Of a DNA stretch of 64,000 bases, positions 35,682 to 45,266 are shown in pieces. The position numbers and the translations under genes are program-made. Numbering within the stretch: position 1 is the first letter of the stretch; each line of letters starts with the position of its first letter. The DNA comes from Komagataeibacter sp. FNDCF1 (lineage in GTDB: Bacteria; Pseudomonadota; Alphaproteobacteria; Acetobacterales; Acetobacteraceae), in assembly GCF_021295335.1 (NCBI RefSeq), contig NZ_JAIWOT010000001.1:561001-625000 (forward strand), given 5' to 3'. The notes beneath the pieces were generated by a model. The model was not told the origin of the DNA. It made no database searches and saw only the letters and a program-made list of their open reading frames with translations.

Positions 35682-36917
35682 CTATGGAATGATGATGCCC
35701 GCAATGGCGGCGCTCATCAGGTTGGACAGCATGCCCGCCAGCACGGCGCGCGCGCTTTTGCGGGCGACTTCTTCCCGCCGGTCGGGGCACTGGCTGCCAA
35801 AGGCCGCAACAAGCAGCCCCAGCGAACTGAGGTTGGCGAACCCGCACAGGGCAAAGGACGCGATTGCCGCCGCCCGCTGCGACAGCCGCCCCGCCTGTAT
35901 GTCCGGCCCGAGGCGCATGTAGGCTACGAATTCGTTCAGCACCACCTTCAGCCCCAGTACCGACCCGACCATGCCACATTCCGGCCCGGGCACGCCCAGC
36001 AGCCAGGCGAGGGGAGCGAACATAAATCCCATCAGGTATTCCAGTGACAGCGCAGGCAGGCCGACATGGCTCCCCGCCGCCTGCAGTCCCCCGTTGACCA
36101 GCGCAATCAACCCGATACAGGCGACAAGCATGGCCGCCACCGCCACGGCGGTATGCGTCCCCTTCAGTGCGCCTTCCATCAGGGCTTCGAAAAAGGCGCG
36201 ATGACGGGCGCGGCCTGCCGCATTGACCGGGCTGACCGGGCCATCCGGCAGGCGGGGCTCCAGCAGCTTGCCAAACAGCAACCCGCCCGGAATGGCCATG
36301 AAGGAAGCGGCAACAAGATATTCCGCCGGGATGCCAAGCCCGAAATAGCCGATAAGGGTCGCGCCGGAGATGGAGGCCGTGCCGCTGCACATGGCGCTGA
36401 ACAGTTCCGTCCCGCTCATGGTGGCCAGATAGGGGCCGAGCGCTACCGGCAGTTCGCTCTGCCCCACGAAGATGGTGATGATCGCGCCAAAGGACTCAAC
36501 GGGTGACGTGCCGAGCAGCCCCTGCACCCCACGCCCCAGCACCCGTGCGAAGGCCTGCATGATCCCGAAATGGTACAGAACGGCAATCAGCGCACTGACA
36601 TAGACAAGCGAAGGCAGGACCTGAAAGGCAAAGACATAGGGCGCGTCGGGAAAGACCGCCGCCATGCGGGGGCCGGCAAGCGCGCCGAACAGGAAACGTG
36701 ATCCTGCGCTGCCATAGGACAGGATGCCGGTCACCATGTCCGCCACTGCCCGCAACGCGGCCTGCCCCGCAGGTACACGCAGCACGAGAACCCCGATGCC
36801 CGCCTGAAGCAGCAGGCACGGAACGATGACGCGCGCGCTGATGTGCCTGCGCTCCGTGGAGAAGACGATGCCGATGCATATCAATGACACGACGCCGAAA
36901 AAACCACGGACATGCAT
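35682..36917 (-). CDS. nupC: Concentrative nucleoside transporter (NupC/CNT family)
   Basis: A 411-residue inner-membrane protein with the CNT order: three N-terminal helices, FQVLPSLVYVSALIAVLYHFG near 98-118, FVGQSELPVALGPYL near 152, SGTASISGATLIGYFGLGIP near 180, and the C-terminal SFALCGFANLSSLGLLVAAF near 355. These transporters bring nucleosides in with H+ or Na+. It is divergent from the TetR gene, with a palindromic operator in the shared 176-base gap, and feeds the nucleoside hydrolase of the same region. Confidence 0.92.
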   Translation of the reverse strand: MHVRGFFGVVSLICIGIVFSTERRHISARVIVPCLLLQAGIGVLVLRVPAGQAALRAVADMVTGILSYGSAGSRFLFGALAGPRMAAVFPDAPYVFAFQVLPSLVYVSALIAVLYHFGIMQAFARVLGRGVQGLLGTSPVESFGAIITIFVGQSELPVALGPYLATMSGTELFSAMCSGTASISGATLIGYFGLGIPAEYLVAASFMAIPGGLLFGKLLEPRLPDGPVSPVNAAGRARHRAFFEALMEGALKGTHTAVAVAAMLVACIGLIALVNGGLQAAGSHVGLPALSLEYLMGFMFAPLAWLLGVPGPECGMVGSVLGLKVVLNEFVAYMRLGPDIQAGRLSQRAAAIASFALCGFANLSSLGLLVAAFGSQCPDRREEVARKSARAVLAGMLSNLMSAAIAGIIIP

Positions 36918-37056
36918 GAAGCAACCCTTCGGGCAGAAGCGGGGGAATGATGTCTTCCGACCCTATGGTTGACATAGCGTAACAGTATCGCCCGCGCCGT
37001 CAAGCAGCGCCCGGGGCATGCCCGTGGGGTTGCACGATCCGCCCGCAGGTGGTTTA

Positions 37057-37074
37057 ATTCCATCCAGATGGAAT
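37057..37074. promoter_or_regulatory. Palindromic operator between nupC and tetR-type gene
   Basis: ATTCCATC-CA-GATGGAAT is a perfect 8-base inverted repeat with a 2-base centre, the usual size for a TetR-family site. It ends 19 bases before the regulator's ATG at 37094 and lies in the divergent gap, so it probably serves autoregulation and possibly nupC control. Confidence 0.6.
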
Positions 37075-37093
37075 GAAACTGCCGAGGTACCGC

Positions 37094-37630
37094 ATGGCGC
37101 GCCCCAGGACCATAGACCGCGACAATGTGCTGGACTGTGCCGAACAGCTTGTCCAGCGCAGGGGCGCCGCCGCTCTGACGCTGGACGCCGTGGCAAAGGA
37201 AGCCGGCATTACCAAGGGTGGCCTGCAGTACTGCTTTGGCAGCAAGGATGACCTGGTTACCGCCCTGATTGACCGCTGGATCGCGGGATTCGATGCGCAG
37301 GTGGCCCGCAACGCCGGTGCTAGCCCGACGATTGCCGGGCGTGTGGCGGCCTATGTCGCGGCCTGTGGCCAGTATGACGCGGCCGGGCATGCGCGGATGG
37401 TCGGCATGCTTGTCACCCTGCTTCAGTCACCCCGCTACCTGCAGCGCATGCGGGCGTGGTATGCGGGCTGGTTCCATGACTGCACGCCTGATTCGGATGC
37501 GGGGCGCCGGGCCCGTACCGCGATTTTTGCGGCGGAAGGGGCGTTTTTCCTGCGGAGCCTGGGCTTTATTGAAATGGATGAAGCGGAATGGCAAAACGTC
37601 TTCGCCGATTTCCAGAAGCTGGCTTCATAG
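37094..37630 (+). CDS. TetR-family transcriptional regulator
   Basis: A 178-residue regulator. The helix-turn-helix spans residues ~25-46 (ALTLDAVAKEAGITKGGLQY, then CFGSKDDL), the classic TetR pattern; the C-terminal ligand domain is short and ends FADFQKLAS. GAGG precedes the ATG at 37094; an ATG at 37073 would fall inside the operator and is less likely. Given its neighbours, a nucleoside, base or breakdown product is the probable ligand. It is followed after 47 bases by the squalene-hopene cyclase gene. Confidence 0.86.
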   Translation: MARPRTIDRDNVLDCAEQLVQRRGAAALTLDAVAKEAGITKGGLQYCFGSKDDLVTALIDRWIAGFDAQVARNAGASPTIAGRVAAYVAACGQYDAAGHARMVGMLVTLLQSPRYLQRMRAWYAGWFHDCTPDSDAGRRARTAIFAAEGAFFLRSLGFIEMDEAEWQNVFADFQKLAS

Positions 37631-37677
37631 GCAGCCGGTCACCCTGATCACAGCAACCGATATTCTTCAGACCCTCC

Positions 37678-39834
37678 ATGACATTTCGCACAGGTATGGA
37701 AAAAATGAACAAGGAAAGCCGCCCTTTCCCCCCGAAGGCTTCAGGTTCTGACACCGCATCCTCCGCCCCCGGTCACGCGCCCGCGAATGGCGCCGTGCCC
37801 GATCAGGCTACGGCCGGGCTTTTCCGCTCGCTCGACAACAGCCTGGCCCATACGATTTCCGCCGCCAGCGAATGGATGATCGGCCAGCAGAAACCCGATG
37901 GCCACTGGGTGGGGCCGGTGGCGTCCAATGCCTCCATGGAGGCGGAATGGTGTCTGGCGCTGTGGTTCCTTGGCCTCGAGGATCATCCGCTGCGCCCCCG
38001 CCTGGGCCGCGCCCTGCTGGAAATGCAGCGTGAGGACGGGTCCTGGGGCATCTATTACGGTTCGGGCAACGGGGACATCAACGCCACGGTCGAATCCTAC
38101 GCCGCCCTGCGCTCACTGGGTTATGCGGCGGATCAACCCGAACTGAGCAGGGCCGCCGCATGGATTGCCAGCAAGGGCGGGCTGAAGAACATCCGTGTGT
38201 TCACGCGCTACTGGCTTGCCCTGATCGGGGAATGGCCGTGGGAAAAGACACCCAACCTGCCGCCGGAAGTCATCTGGTTTCCCAACAGTTTCGTTTTTTC
38301 CATCTACAATTTCGCGCAGTGGGCGCGTGCGACACTGGTGCCGCTGGCCATCCTCTCCGCCCGCCGCCCCGCACGCCCCCTGCGCCCGCAGGACCGGCTG
38401 GATGCGCTCTTCCCCGGTGGGCGTGAACGCTTTGACTACGAACTGCCCCGGCGTGGGGGGCGGGACCTGTGGGCCAGTTTCTTCCGCACGACGGATCGTG
38501 GCCTGCACTGGCTCCAGTCCCGCTTTCTCAAGCGCAACACCATGCGTGAAGCCGCGATCCGGCACATGCTGGAATGGATCATCCGCCATCAGGACGCTGA
38601 TGGTGGCTGGGGTGGCATCCAGCCACCATGGGTTTACGGCCTGATGGCGCTGCATGGGGAGGACTACCAGTTCCACCATCCCGTCATGGCCAAGGCCCTG
38701 TCGGCGCTGGATGATCCCGGCTGGCGCCATGACAGGGGCGATGCAAGCTGGATCCAGGCGACGAACAGCCCGGTATGGGACACCATGCTTGCGCTGATGG
38801 CACTGCATGATGCACGGGCGGAGGACCGCTTCACCCCCGAGATGGACAAGGCGCTGGGCTGGCTGCTCGACCATCAGGTCCGGGTAAAGGGCGACTGGTC
38901 GATCAAGCTGCCGGATGTGGAACCGGGCGGCTGGGCGTTCGAATACGCGAATGACCGCTATCCTGACACGGATGACACGGCGGTGGCGCTGATCGCGCTC
39001 TCATCGTGCCGCCACCGTCCGGAATGGCAGGCGCGTGGTGTCGGGGAAGCCATTACCCGCGGGGTGAACTGGCTTGTCGCCATGCAGAGCACAAGCGGTG
39101 GCTGGGGCGCGTTCGACAAGGACAACAACCGGGCGCTGCTGGCAAAAATTCCGTTCTGTGATTTTGGTGAGGCCCTCGACCCGCCATCCGTTGACGTGAC
39201 GGCCCATGTGCTGGAAGCCTTCGGCCTGCTTGGCCTGCCGCGCGACATGCCGGCAATCCGGCGCGGGCTGGCCTATATCCGTGCGGAGCAGGCGGCGGAC
39301 GGCGCATGGTTCGGCCGCTGGGGGGTCAATTACCTGTATGGCACGGGCGCCGTGCTGCCTGCCCTTGCCGCGATAGGCGAGGACATGACCCAGCCCTACA
39401 TCGCCCGGGCCTGTGACTGGCTGCGCAGCCGCCAGCAGGACAATGGCGGATGGGGTGAAAGCTGTGCATCCTACATGGACATCGCGTCCATAGGGCATGG
39501 TCAGGCCACCCCGTCACAGACCGCATGGGCGCTGATGGGGCTGATCGCCGCCAATCGCACGCAGGACCATGAAGCGATTGCACGCGGGTGCCGCTTCCTG
39601 ATCGACCTGCAGCGGCCCGATGGCAGCTGGGATGAGAAGGAGTTCACCGGCACCGGCTTCCCCGGCTACGGGGTTGGCCAGAACATCCGGCTTGATGACC
39701 CGGCCCTGTCAAAGCGGCTGCAGCAGGGGGCGGAACTCTCGCGTGCATTCATGCTGCGTTATGATCTGTACCGGCAGTTCTTCCCCGTCATGGCGCTCAG
39801 CCGGGCATCGCGCCTGCTCAAGGCGGCAGGCTGA
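37678..39834 (+). CDS. shc: Squalene-hopene cyclase
   Basis: A 718-residue terpene cyclase that folds squalene into hopene/hopanol, the core of hopanoid membrane lipids. The catalytic DTDDTA motif is at D430-D433 (acid D432 region), and repeated QW motifs are present (for example QREDGSWGIYYG, QDADGGWGGIQPPW, QSTSGGWGAFD, QQDNGGWGESCASY). It is monotopic on the inner membrane. The start is uncertain: ATGs at 37678, 37696 and 37705 all precede a variable N-terminus and none has a clear Shine-Dalgarno sequence. Hopanoids are abundant in acetic acid bacteria. An efflux operon follows downstream. Confidence 0.95.
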   Translation: MTFRTGMEKMNKESRPFPPKASGSDTASSAPGHAPANGAVPDQATAGLFRSLDNSLAHTISAASEWMIGQQKPDGHWVGPVASNASMEAEWCLALWFLGLEDHPLRPRLGRALLEMQREDGSWGIYYGSGNGDINATVESYAALRSLGYAADQPELSRAAAWIASKGGLKNIRVFTRYWLALIGEWPWEKTPNLPPEVIWFPNSFVFSIYNFAQWARATLVPLAILSARRPARPLRPQDRLDALFPGGRERFDYELPRRGGRDLWASFFRTTDRGLHWLQSRFLKRNTMREAAIRHMLEWIIRHQDADGGWGGIQPPWVYGLMALHGEDYQFHHPVMAKALSALDDPGWRHDRGDASWIQATNSPVWDTMLALMALHDARAEDRFTPEMDKALGWLLDHQVRVKGDWSIKLPDVEPGGWAFEYANDRYPDTDDTAVALIALSSCRHRPEWQARGVGEAITRGVNWLVAMQSTSGGWGAFDKDNNRALLAKIPFCDFGEALDPPSVDVTAHVLEAFGLLGLPRDMPAIRRGLAYIRAEQAADGAWFGRWGVNYLYGTGAVLPALAAIGEDMTQPYIARACDWLRSRQQDNGGWGESCASYMDIASIGHGQATPSQTAWALMGLIAANRTQDHEAIARGCRFLIDLQRPDGSWDEKEFTGTGFPGYGVGQNIRLDDPALSKRLQQGAELSRAFMLRYDLYRQFFPVMALSRASRLLKAAG

Positions 39835-39839
39835 CGGCC

Positions 39840-39872
39840 CATCCCGTCATGATGGTACCGGATGGCGGGATG
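39840..39872 (+). terminator. Hairpin after shc, candidate terminator
   Basis: CATCCCGTCAT / ATGGCGGGATG forms an 11-base stem with one G-T pair and an 11-base loop, starting 6 bases after the shc stop. No T-tract follows. Confidence 0.45.
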
Positions 39873-39992
39873 CACGGACCGGCTGACCGGTACCTGCCGT
39901 CCCGCCACGATCCCGCCCTTCCGAAAATCGAAATCGTCGCCTGACATAAATGGGGGTTGTCGGCGGCTGCGGGGTCGGGATCAAGTGCGGGC

Positions 39993-41630
39993 ATGAACAA
40001 CGTCGCTTCCGCATCCGCGGCTGATGGGCCAGTCATCCATGCCGCACCGCCAAGGCCGTCCTATATCCCGCCTTTTGGCGTGCGGACGGTCATCGGCTGC
40101 CTTGGCATGCTGCTGGCGGTCCATGTGGCGGGCTTCAACGAGCACGTGACCGAGATCGGCCTGTCCGATATCCGTGGCGCGATGCACATCGGCCACGATG
40201 AAGGCACGTGGGTCATCGCGATATACGAGGCGTTCAACATTGCCGCCATGGCGTTCACGCCGTGGTTCTACATGACGTTCTCGATCTACCGTTTCTCGAT
40301 TTTCATGACGGCGATGCTGGCGCTGCTGTCCATCCCGGCACCCTTCATGCCCGATGTGGCATCATTGTGCATCCTGCGTGCCTTCCAGGGGCTGGCCGGG
40401 GGGTGCCTGCCGCCGGTGCTCATGACCGTCATGCTCAAATACCTGCCACCGCAGATCCGCGTGTTCGGCATTGGCGGCTATGCCATGAGTGCCACCTTCG
40501 GCCCCAATCTGGGCCTGCCGCTGGAAGCCTTCTGGTTCGAGCACGCAGGCTGGCACTGGCTGTACTGGGAGATCATTCCGACAGCCGCCCTTGCCATCGC
40601 CATGATGGCCTACGGCCTGCCGCGTGACCCGATGCATTTCGAACGCTTCGAGAAGTTCAACTGGCTGGGCATCCTTGTGGGGCTGCCCGCGATCTGTTCG
40701 CTGGTCATCGTGCTGTACCAGGGTGACCGGCTGGACTGGTTCCGCTCCCCGGTCATTACCGACCTTGCCTTCTGGGGTGGGGCGGCTTTCATCGTGTTCG
40801 TCATCAACGAGGCGTATCATCCCAGCCCGTATTTCCGTATCCAGTACTGGCGTTCACGCAATATCCAGGCATCGCTGCTCTCGCTGGTGGGCATTCTGGC
40901 CATCTGCGCGATGATGGGGGACATCCCGGCCGTGTATCTGGAGGGCGTGCGCGGCTACCGCCCCATACAGGCGGCCCCGGTGTCACTGGTGGTGGCGCTG
41001 CCGCAGCTGGTCATGCTGCCGCTCATTGCCGCCATATGCAACAGCCGCCGGGTGGACTGCCGCTTCGTGCTGGCGGGGGGCATGCTGTGCCTTGCGGCAT
41101 CAGCGTGGCTGGGTACGTGGCTGACGGTGGACTGGGTGCGCGACAATTTCTACCTTCTGCAGGTGCTGCAGGTCTTTGGTCAGCCCATGACCGTCATCCC
41201 CACGCTCATGCTGGCCACCATGGCCATGGGTCCGGCCGACGGGCCGTTCATCTCCGGCATGGTGAACATGCTCAAGGGGCTGGCCAATGCGGTGGCATTT
41301 GCCATATTCGGCGCGCTGACCCGGCGGCGCGAGCAGTACCACTCCACCATGCTGCTTGACCACCACGGCACCCACCAGCTTGCCCTGCAGGGCATGGGCA
41401 ACCCGATCAGCCAGCAGCTTGCCCCCACATCGCCCGACAGTGCGCATGTGGCGCGCAACGCGCTGCAGGTATTCCACACCTACGTGCATGAGCAGGCGCT
41501 CGTGCTGGCGCTGAACGATATCTACTACATCCTGATCTGGGTCTGTCTTTTCTATGCCGTCATGAATCTTGTCCTGCCGCGCCGTGTCTATCCACCGCAG
41601 GCGCCTTCACCCGCTGCTCCAGCCCGCTAA
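39993..41630 (+). CDS. MFS multidrug efflux pump, EmrB/DHA2 type
   Basis: A 545-residue transporter with about 14 helices, the DHA2 topology. Early motif residues include DIRGAMHIGHDEGTWVIAIY (near 50-69), the counterpart of the usual LPxIxxxLxxSxxxxxWVxTxY opening, and LRAFQGLAGGCLPPVLMT near 126. EmrB-type pumps export hydrophobic drugs, fatty acids or aromatic compounds through a periplasmic adaptor and outer-membrane channel, both encoded just downstream. The ATG at 39993 gives the shorter N-terminus; upstream starts are not ATG. Confidence 0.87.
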   Translation: MNNVASASAADGPVIHAAPPRPSYIPPFGVRTVIGCLGMLLAVHVAGFNEHVTEIGLSDIRGAMHIGHDEGTWVIAIYEAFNIAAMAFTPWFYMTFSIYRFSIFMTAMLALLSIPAPFMPDVASLCILRAFQGLAGGCLPPVLMTVMLKYLPPQIRVFGIGGYAMSATFGPNLGLPLEAFWFEHAGWHWLYWEIIPTAALAIAMMAYGLPRDPMHFERFEKFNWLGILVGLPAICSLVIVLYQGDRLDWFRSPVITDLAFWGGAAFIVFVINEAYHPSPYFRIQYWRSRNIQASLLSLVGILAICAMMGDIPAVYLEGVRGYRPIQAAPVSLVVALPQLVMLPLIAAICNSRRVDCRFVLAGGMLCLAASAWLGTWLTVDWVRDNFYLLQVLQVFGQPMTVIPTLMLATMAMGPADGPFISGMVNMLKGLANAVAFAIFGALTRRREQYHSTMLLDHHGTHQLALQGMGNPISQQLAPTSPDSAHVARNALQVFHTYVHEQALVLALNDIYYILIWVCLFYAVMNLVLPRRVYPPQAPSPAAPAR

Positions 41631-41646
41631 CCCGGAATTACCGATC

Positions 41647-42723
41647 ATGATCTACAGGAAACCGCTGCTTTACGCAGGCTGCACCGCCGTCGTGCTGGCC
41701 CTTGTCGCCTGGGGGGGCGCGCGTCTGGTCAATGGCGATGGCATCAGCCAGTACACCAATGATGCCTATGTTATCGCCGACTTCCCCACCGTCGCCCCAA
41801 AGGTATCGGGCCGCATAGACCGCGTGATCGCGCAGGATAACGAGCAGGTCCATGCGGGTGAGGAACTGGCCCATATCGAGGATGACGACTACCGCGCCGC
41901 TCTGGACGTGGCGCGCGGCAACCGGCAGGCGGCGCAGGGTGACGTGAGCAACCTCGAGGCCGAACTGGCCCGGCAGGATGCGGTCATCGCGGGCGCGCGC
42001 GCCGCCGTGCAGTCCGATGAGGCGGACCTGGCGTTCGCGCATCTTAACGCTGCGCGGTACCGCAACCTGTCATCGGGCGGGGCAGGCACGATCGAGCAGA
42101 AGCAGCATTCCGAGGCACAGGAAAAAGAAGCGCAGGCCGCAATTGCGCGCGAGAGCGCTGGCGTGGATGCCGCCACAAGGCAGGTGGATGTGCTCAGGGG
42201 CCAGCTTGAGCGCGCCCGTGGCATGCTGCTGCGCGCGCAGGGGGATGAGAAGCAGGCCGAACTGAACCTGTCCTACTGCACCATTCCCGCCCCCATGGAT
42301 GGCGTGGTGGGCGAGCGTGGCGTGCGCGTGGGTAACTACGTGCATGCGGGCACCGGCATCCTGGCGGTGGTACCAACGCATGAAGCCTACGTGCTGGCCA
42401 ATTTTCAGGAAACGCAGCTGACAAAGGTGCAGACCGGGCAGGCCGCGACCATATGGGTCGATACCTTCCCCGGCCACCCGCTGAAAGCGCATGTGGATTC
42501 GCTGGCCCCCGCTACGGGCGTTGCCTTCGCCCCCATCCAGCCCGATAACGCCACCGGCAACTTTACCAAGGTGGTGCAGCGCATTCCGGTCAAGCTGACA
42601 TTCGACCCCGGCCAGCCGCTTGCGGACCGTGTGCGCGTCGGCATGTCGGTGGAAGTGAATATCGATACGTCCTCCAGACCCGAAGGCCCGCATGCCGGTG
42701 ATGCCCGCTATGTCTGGCAGTAA
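41647..42723 (+). CDS. HlyD/EmrA-family periplasmic adaptor
   Basis: A 358-residue membrane-fusion protein: one N-terminal transmembrane helix (LLYAGCTAVVLALVAWGGA), a lipoyl half-motif in PTVAPKVSGRIDRVIAQDNEQV near 40-60, a long coiled-coil hairpin (~75-205), the second lipoyl half with SYCTIPAPMDGVVGERGVRVG near 210-230, and a beta-barrel. It bridges the MFS pump 16 bases upstream and the outer-membrane factor 4 bases downstream, so the three are one operon. Confidence 0.9.
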   Translation: MIYRKPLLYAGCTAVVLALVAWGGARLVNGDGISQYTNDAYVIADFPTVAPKVSGRIDRVIAQDNEQVHAGEELAHIEDDDYRAALDVARGNRQAAQGDVSNLEAELARQDAVIAGARAAVQSDEADLAFAHLNAARYRNLSSGGAGTIEQKQHSEAQEKEAQAAIARESAGVDAATRQVDVLRGQLERARGMLLRAQGDEKQAELNLSYCTIPAPMDGVVGERGVRVGNYVHAGTGILAVVPTHEAYVLANFQETQLTKVQTGQAATIWVDTFPGHPLKAHVDSLAPATGVAFAPIQPDNATGNFTKVVQRIPVKLTFDPGQPLADRVRVGMSVEVNIDTSSRPEGPHAGDARYVWQ

Positions 42724-42727
42724 GGCC

Positions 42728-44251
42728 ATGAAGCGTTTCCTCCTTGTCGGGCTGTCGGCGCTGGCGGGCTGCACGGTCGGTCCGACCTACCACAAGCCCC
42801 AGGTCAAGGCGCCCGCCACATGGCGTGATACCCAGCCGCCCGCCGAAAGCACGGTCAGCACCGCATCGACCGACCCGCAGTGGTGGAAGCTGTTCAACGA
42901 CCCGCTGCTGACCCGGCTGGAAAACGAAGTGGCGGCCAGCAACCTTGATCTGAAAGCCGCCAGCCTGCGGCTTATGCAGAGCCAGGCGGAAAGGCGGATC
43001 GCCAGCGCCGCACAGTTCCCGCATGCCGAGGCCAATGCGTCCTACGCGCGTGAACGGGCCAGCACCAATGGCATACTGGGGCTGCTGGGCACGATGGAAC
43101 GTGAAGGCGCGGGCTCCGTCGCATCGGGCACGCAGGGCTTTGGCCCCACCGCGCTGCCGGGCAGCGTGGGCAATCCGTCGTTCAACCTGCCGCAATACGG
43201 CATGAATGCATCATGGGAAGTGGACCTGTGGGGCCATGTGCGCCGGCAGGTGGAAGCGGCAACGGCGGCCATGCACGCCACCGAGGAAATGCGGCGCGAC
43301 ATCCTGGTCTCGCTCATGGCGGAAACCGCGCAGGACTATATCGACCTGCGTGCGACCCAGACCCAGATCGGCATTCTTGAACATAACATCGACATCGCCA
43401 CCAACAGCGTCCGCCTGACCACGATGCGCCTGCAGCAGGGGGCCGCCACAAGGCTGGATGTGGCGGAGGCGACGGGGCAGCTGCACACCTTCACCTCCCG
43501 CCTTGCACCGCTGAAGGCACAGGCCACGCACCTGCTCAATGCACTGAGCTTCCTTGTAGCGCGTGAGCCCGGCGCACTGGATGCCGAACTTGGTCCATCG
43601 GCCCCCATTCCGGTGGTGCCTCCCACCATTCCGGTCGGCCTGCCATCCGAACTGGCCGAACGCCGCCCCGATATCCGCATGGCGGCGGACCGGCTGCATG
43701 CGGCAACAGCCAGCATTGGTGTTGCCATTGCCGATTTCTTTCCGCGCATCACGCTTTCGGGTAGTCTGGACGTGCAGGCCCTGCAGTTCAGCGGGCTGGG
43801 GTCATGGGCATCGCGCCAGTACGGTTTTGGTCCCACGGCGACACTGCCCATATTCGAAGGCGGCCGCCTGACCGGGCAGTTGCACCTGCGCCGCGCCCAG
43901 CAGAAGGAGGCGGCGACGATGTTCCAGCGCACCGTACTCAAGGCATGGCAGGAAATCGATGACGCCATGGCCGACTTTACGGCAGCGCAGAAGCGGCGCG
44001 ACGAACTGGCCGAAGCCGTGCACGAGAACGGGATCGCGGTGGAGACGGCCAAGGCGCAGTATGTTCAGGGTTCATCCGATTTCCTGAATGTGCTGACCCT
44101 GCAGAACGCGCTGCTGTCATCCCAGGCGGCACTGGCGGATGCCACGGCGCATGTCGCGGATTCCGTGACCCGTCTCTACCGTGCGGTGGGCGGTGGATGG
44201 CAGGATCTTTACCCGGAACAGAAGAAAAGGAAGGCAGGAAAGCATGGCTGA
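42728..44251 (+). CDS. Outer-membrane efflux lipoprotein, NodT/OprM type
   Basis: A 507-residue TolC-like factor. The start MKRFLLVGLSALAGCTVGPTY contains a lipobox (LAGC) so the mature protein is probably acylated, and the following VGPTYHKPQV is typical of NodT-family proteins. Two OEP repeats of helices and strands follow (SWEVDLWGHVRRQVEAA near 172; VGPTATLPIFEGGRL near 372). AAGG lies just before the ATG at 42728. It completes the tripartite pump with the two preceding genes. Confidence 0.9.
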   Translation: MKRFLLVGLSALAGCTVGPTYHKPQVKAPATWRDTQPPAESTVSTASTDPQWWKLFNDPLLTRLENEVAASNLDLKAASLRLMQSQAERRIASAAQFPHAEANASYARERASTNGILGLLGTMEREGAGSVASGTQGFGPTALPGSVGNPSFNLPQYGMNASWEVDLWGHVRRQVEAATAAMHATEEMRRDILVSLMAETAQDYIDLRATQTQIGILEHNIDIATNSVRLTTMRLQQGAATRLDVAEATGQLHTFTSRLAPLKAQATHLLNALSFLVAREPGALDAELGPSAPIPVVPPTIPVGLPSELAERRPDIRMAADRLHAATASIGVAIADFFPRITLSGSLDVQALQFSGLGSWASRQYGFGPTATLPIFEGGRLTGQLHLRRAQQKEAATMFQRTVLKAWQEIDDAMADFTAAQKRRDELAEAVHENGIAVETAKAQYVQGSSDFLNVLTLQNALLSSQAALADATAHVADSVTRLYRAVGGGWQDLYPEQKKRKAGKHG

Positions 44252-44260
44252 GATGGCAAA

Positions 44261-44992
44261 ATGATGGACATAAGACGGGCGGATACGCTTGGTACCGCGC
44301 ATTCGGGCGGCCTGGTGCTGCGATGCCACTTCGCATTTGCCGATTACACCGACCCCGCGCATGCGCATGAGGGCCGCCTACGTGCCCTCAACCTTGGCAC
44401 GATGGGACCGGCGGAGACGTATCACCTGGGGCCGGAAGCCAGCGTCGATATCGTGACATGGCTGCATGCGGGCAGCCTGTGCGCGCATATGGACGGGTTT
44501 GCGCCAGCGCGGCTTGGCGCGGGTGACGTGCATCTGGCCAGCACGGGCAGCGGATGCGCGACCCTGCAATGGGCAGCGGGGCCGCAAGGCGCCACGTTCG
44601 TGCAGTTCTGGCTGCTGGCCGATATCGAAGGAACCACCCCCGCGCAGGAAATGCGCGCGGTATCCACGCTGGAAGGGGATGGCGGTTTTCATATACTCGC
44701 CTCCGGCTTTCCGGAGGATGACCCCAAGGAAAGCGGAAACGTGAGCGACGGCGCGCCCGTGGCGCTCAGCGCGCGGGCGCGACTGGCCCATGCCACAATC
44801 CCGGCGGGGGAGGGCGCGGCCTATGGTACCACCAGCGGGCGGGATCTCTGTCTTGTCGTGGTTTCAGGCTCCGTCAGCATTGCGGGAAGTGTCCTGAACG
44901 GAGGCGATGCGGCGGACCTGGCTGATACCACGGACCTGACCGTCATGGCGCGGGAAAACGCGGTCGTGCTGCTGGTGGATGTGGCTGCGTAA
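44261..44992 (+). CDS. Pirin-like bicupin protein
   Basis: A 243-residue protein with a pirin/YhaK-type N-terminal cupin (FADYTDPAHAHEGRLRALNL, then VDIVTWLHAGSLCAHMDGF near 62-80) and a second, weaker cupin. Some metal-binding histidines of standard pirins appear replaced, so quercetinase-type activity cannot be assumed. It starts 9 bases after the outer-membrane factor stop and is probably the last gene of the efflux operon; pirin-like genes beside efflux pumps often act in stress or signalling (inference). ATG at 44264 is an equal choice. Confidence 0.7.
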   Translation: MMDIRRADTLGTAHSGGLVLRCHFAFADYTDPAHAHEGRLRALNLGTMGPAETYHLGPEASVDIVTWLHAGSLCAHMDGFAPARLGAGDVHLASTGSGCATLQWAAGPQGATFVQFWLLADIEGTTPAQEMRAVSTLEGDGGFHILASGFPEDDPKESGNVSDGAPVALSARARLAHATIPAGEGAAYGTTSGRDLCLVVVSGSVSIAGSVLNGGDAADLADTTDLTVMARENAVVLLVDVAA

Positions 44993-45266
44993 CGCATGCG
45001 TACGATATGGGGCCGAGCAGGGACGGCAGGGCTGCGCCGGGGCCGTTCATACAGGCCGGCAGGAAGCACATCCGGATATGTCCTGAATCAAGATGTATCG
45101 GGAATTATATCGATATTATGAAGCACAGGAAGAGACACGCAGACGGTCACGGCCACCGGACTTTTCCCTCCGAAGGCCATGTGGGGTTTCCAGGCACCCG
45201 ACAGCACTACGGCCCGCGCGGTCGGGCAGATACAGGCTGACACACCCGACGGCAGGGAATGCAGGC

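Noticed and set aside
35233-36390. 385-codon minus-strand frame across the hydrolase and nupC genes
   Set aside because: Covers the ends of two well-supported genes in other frames, and is Gly/Arg/Ala-rich without family signal.
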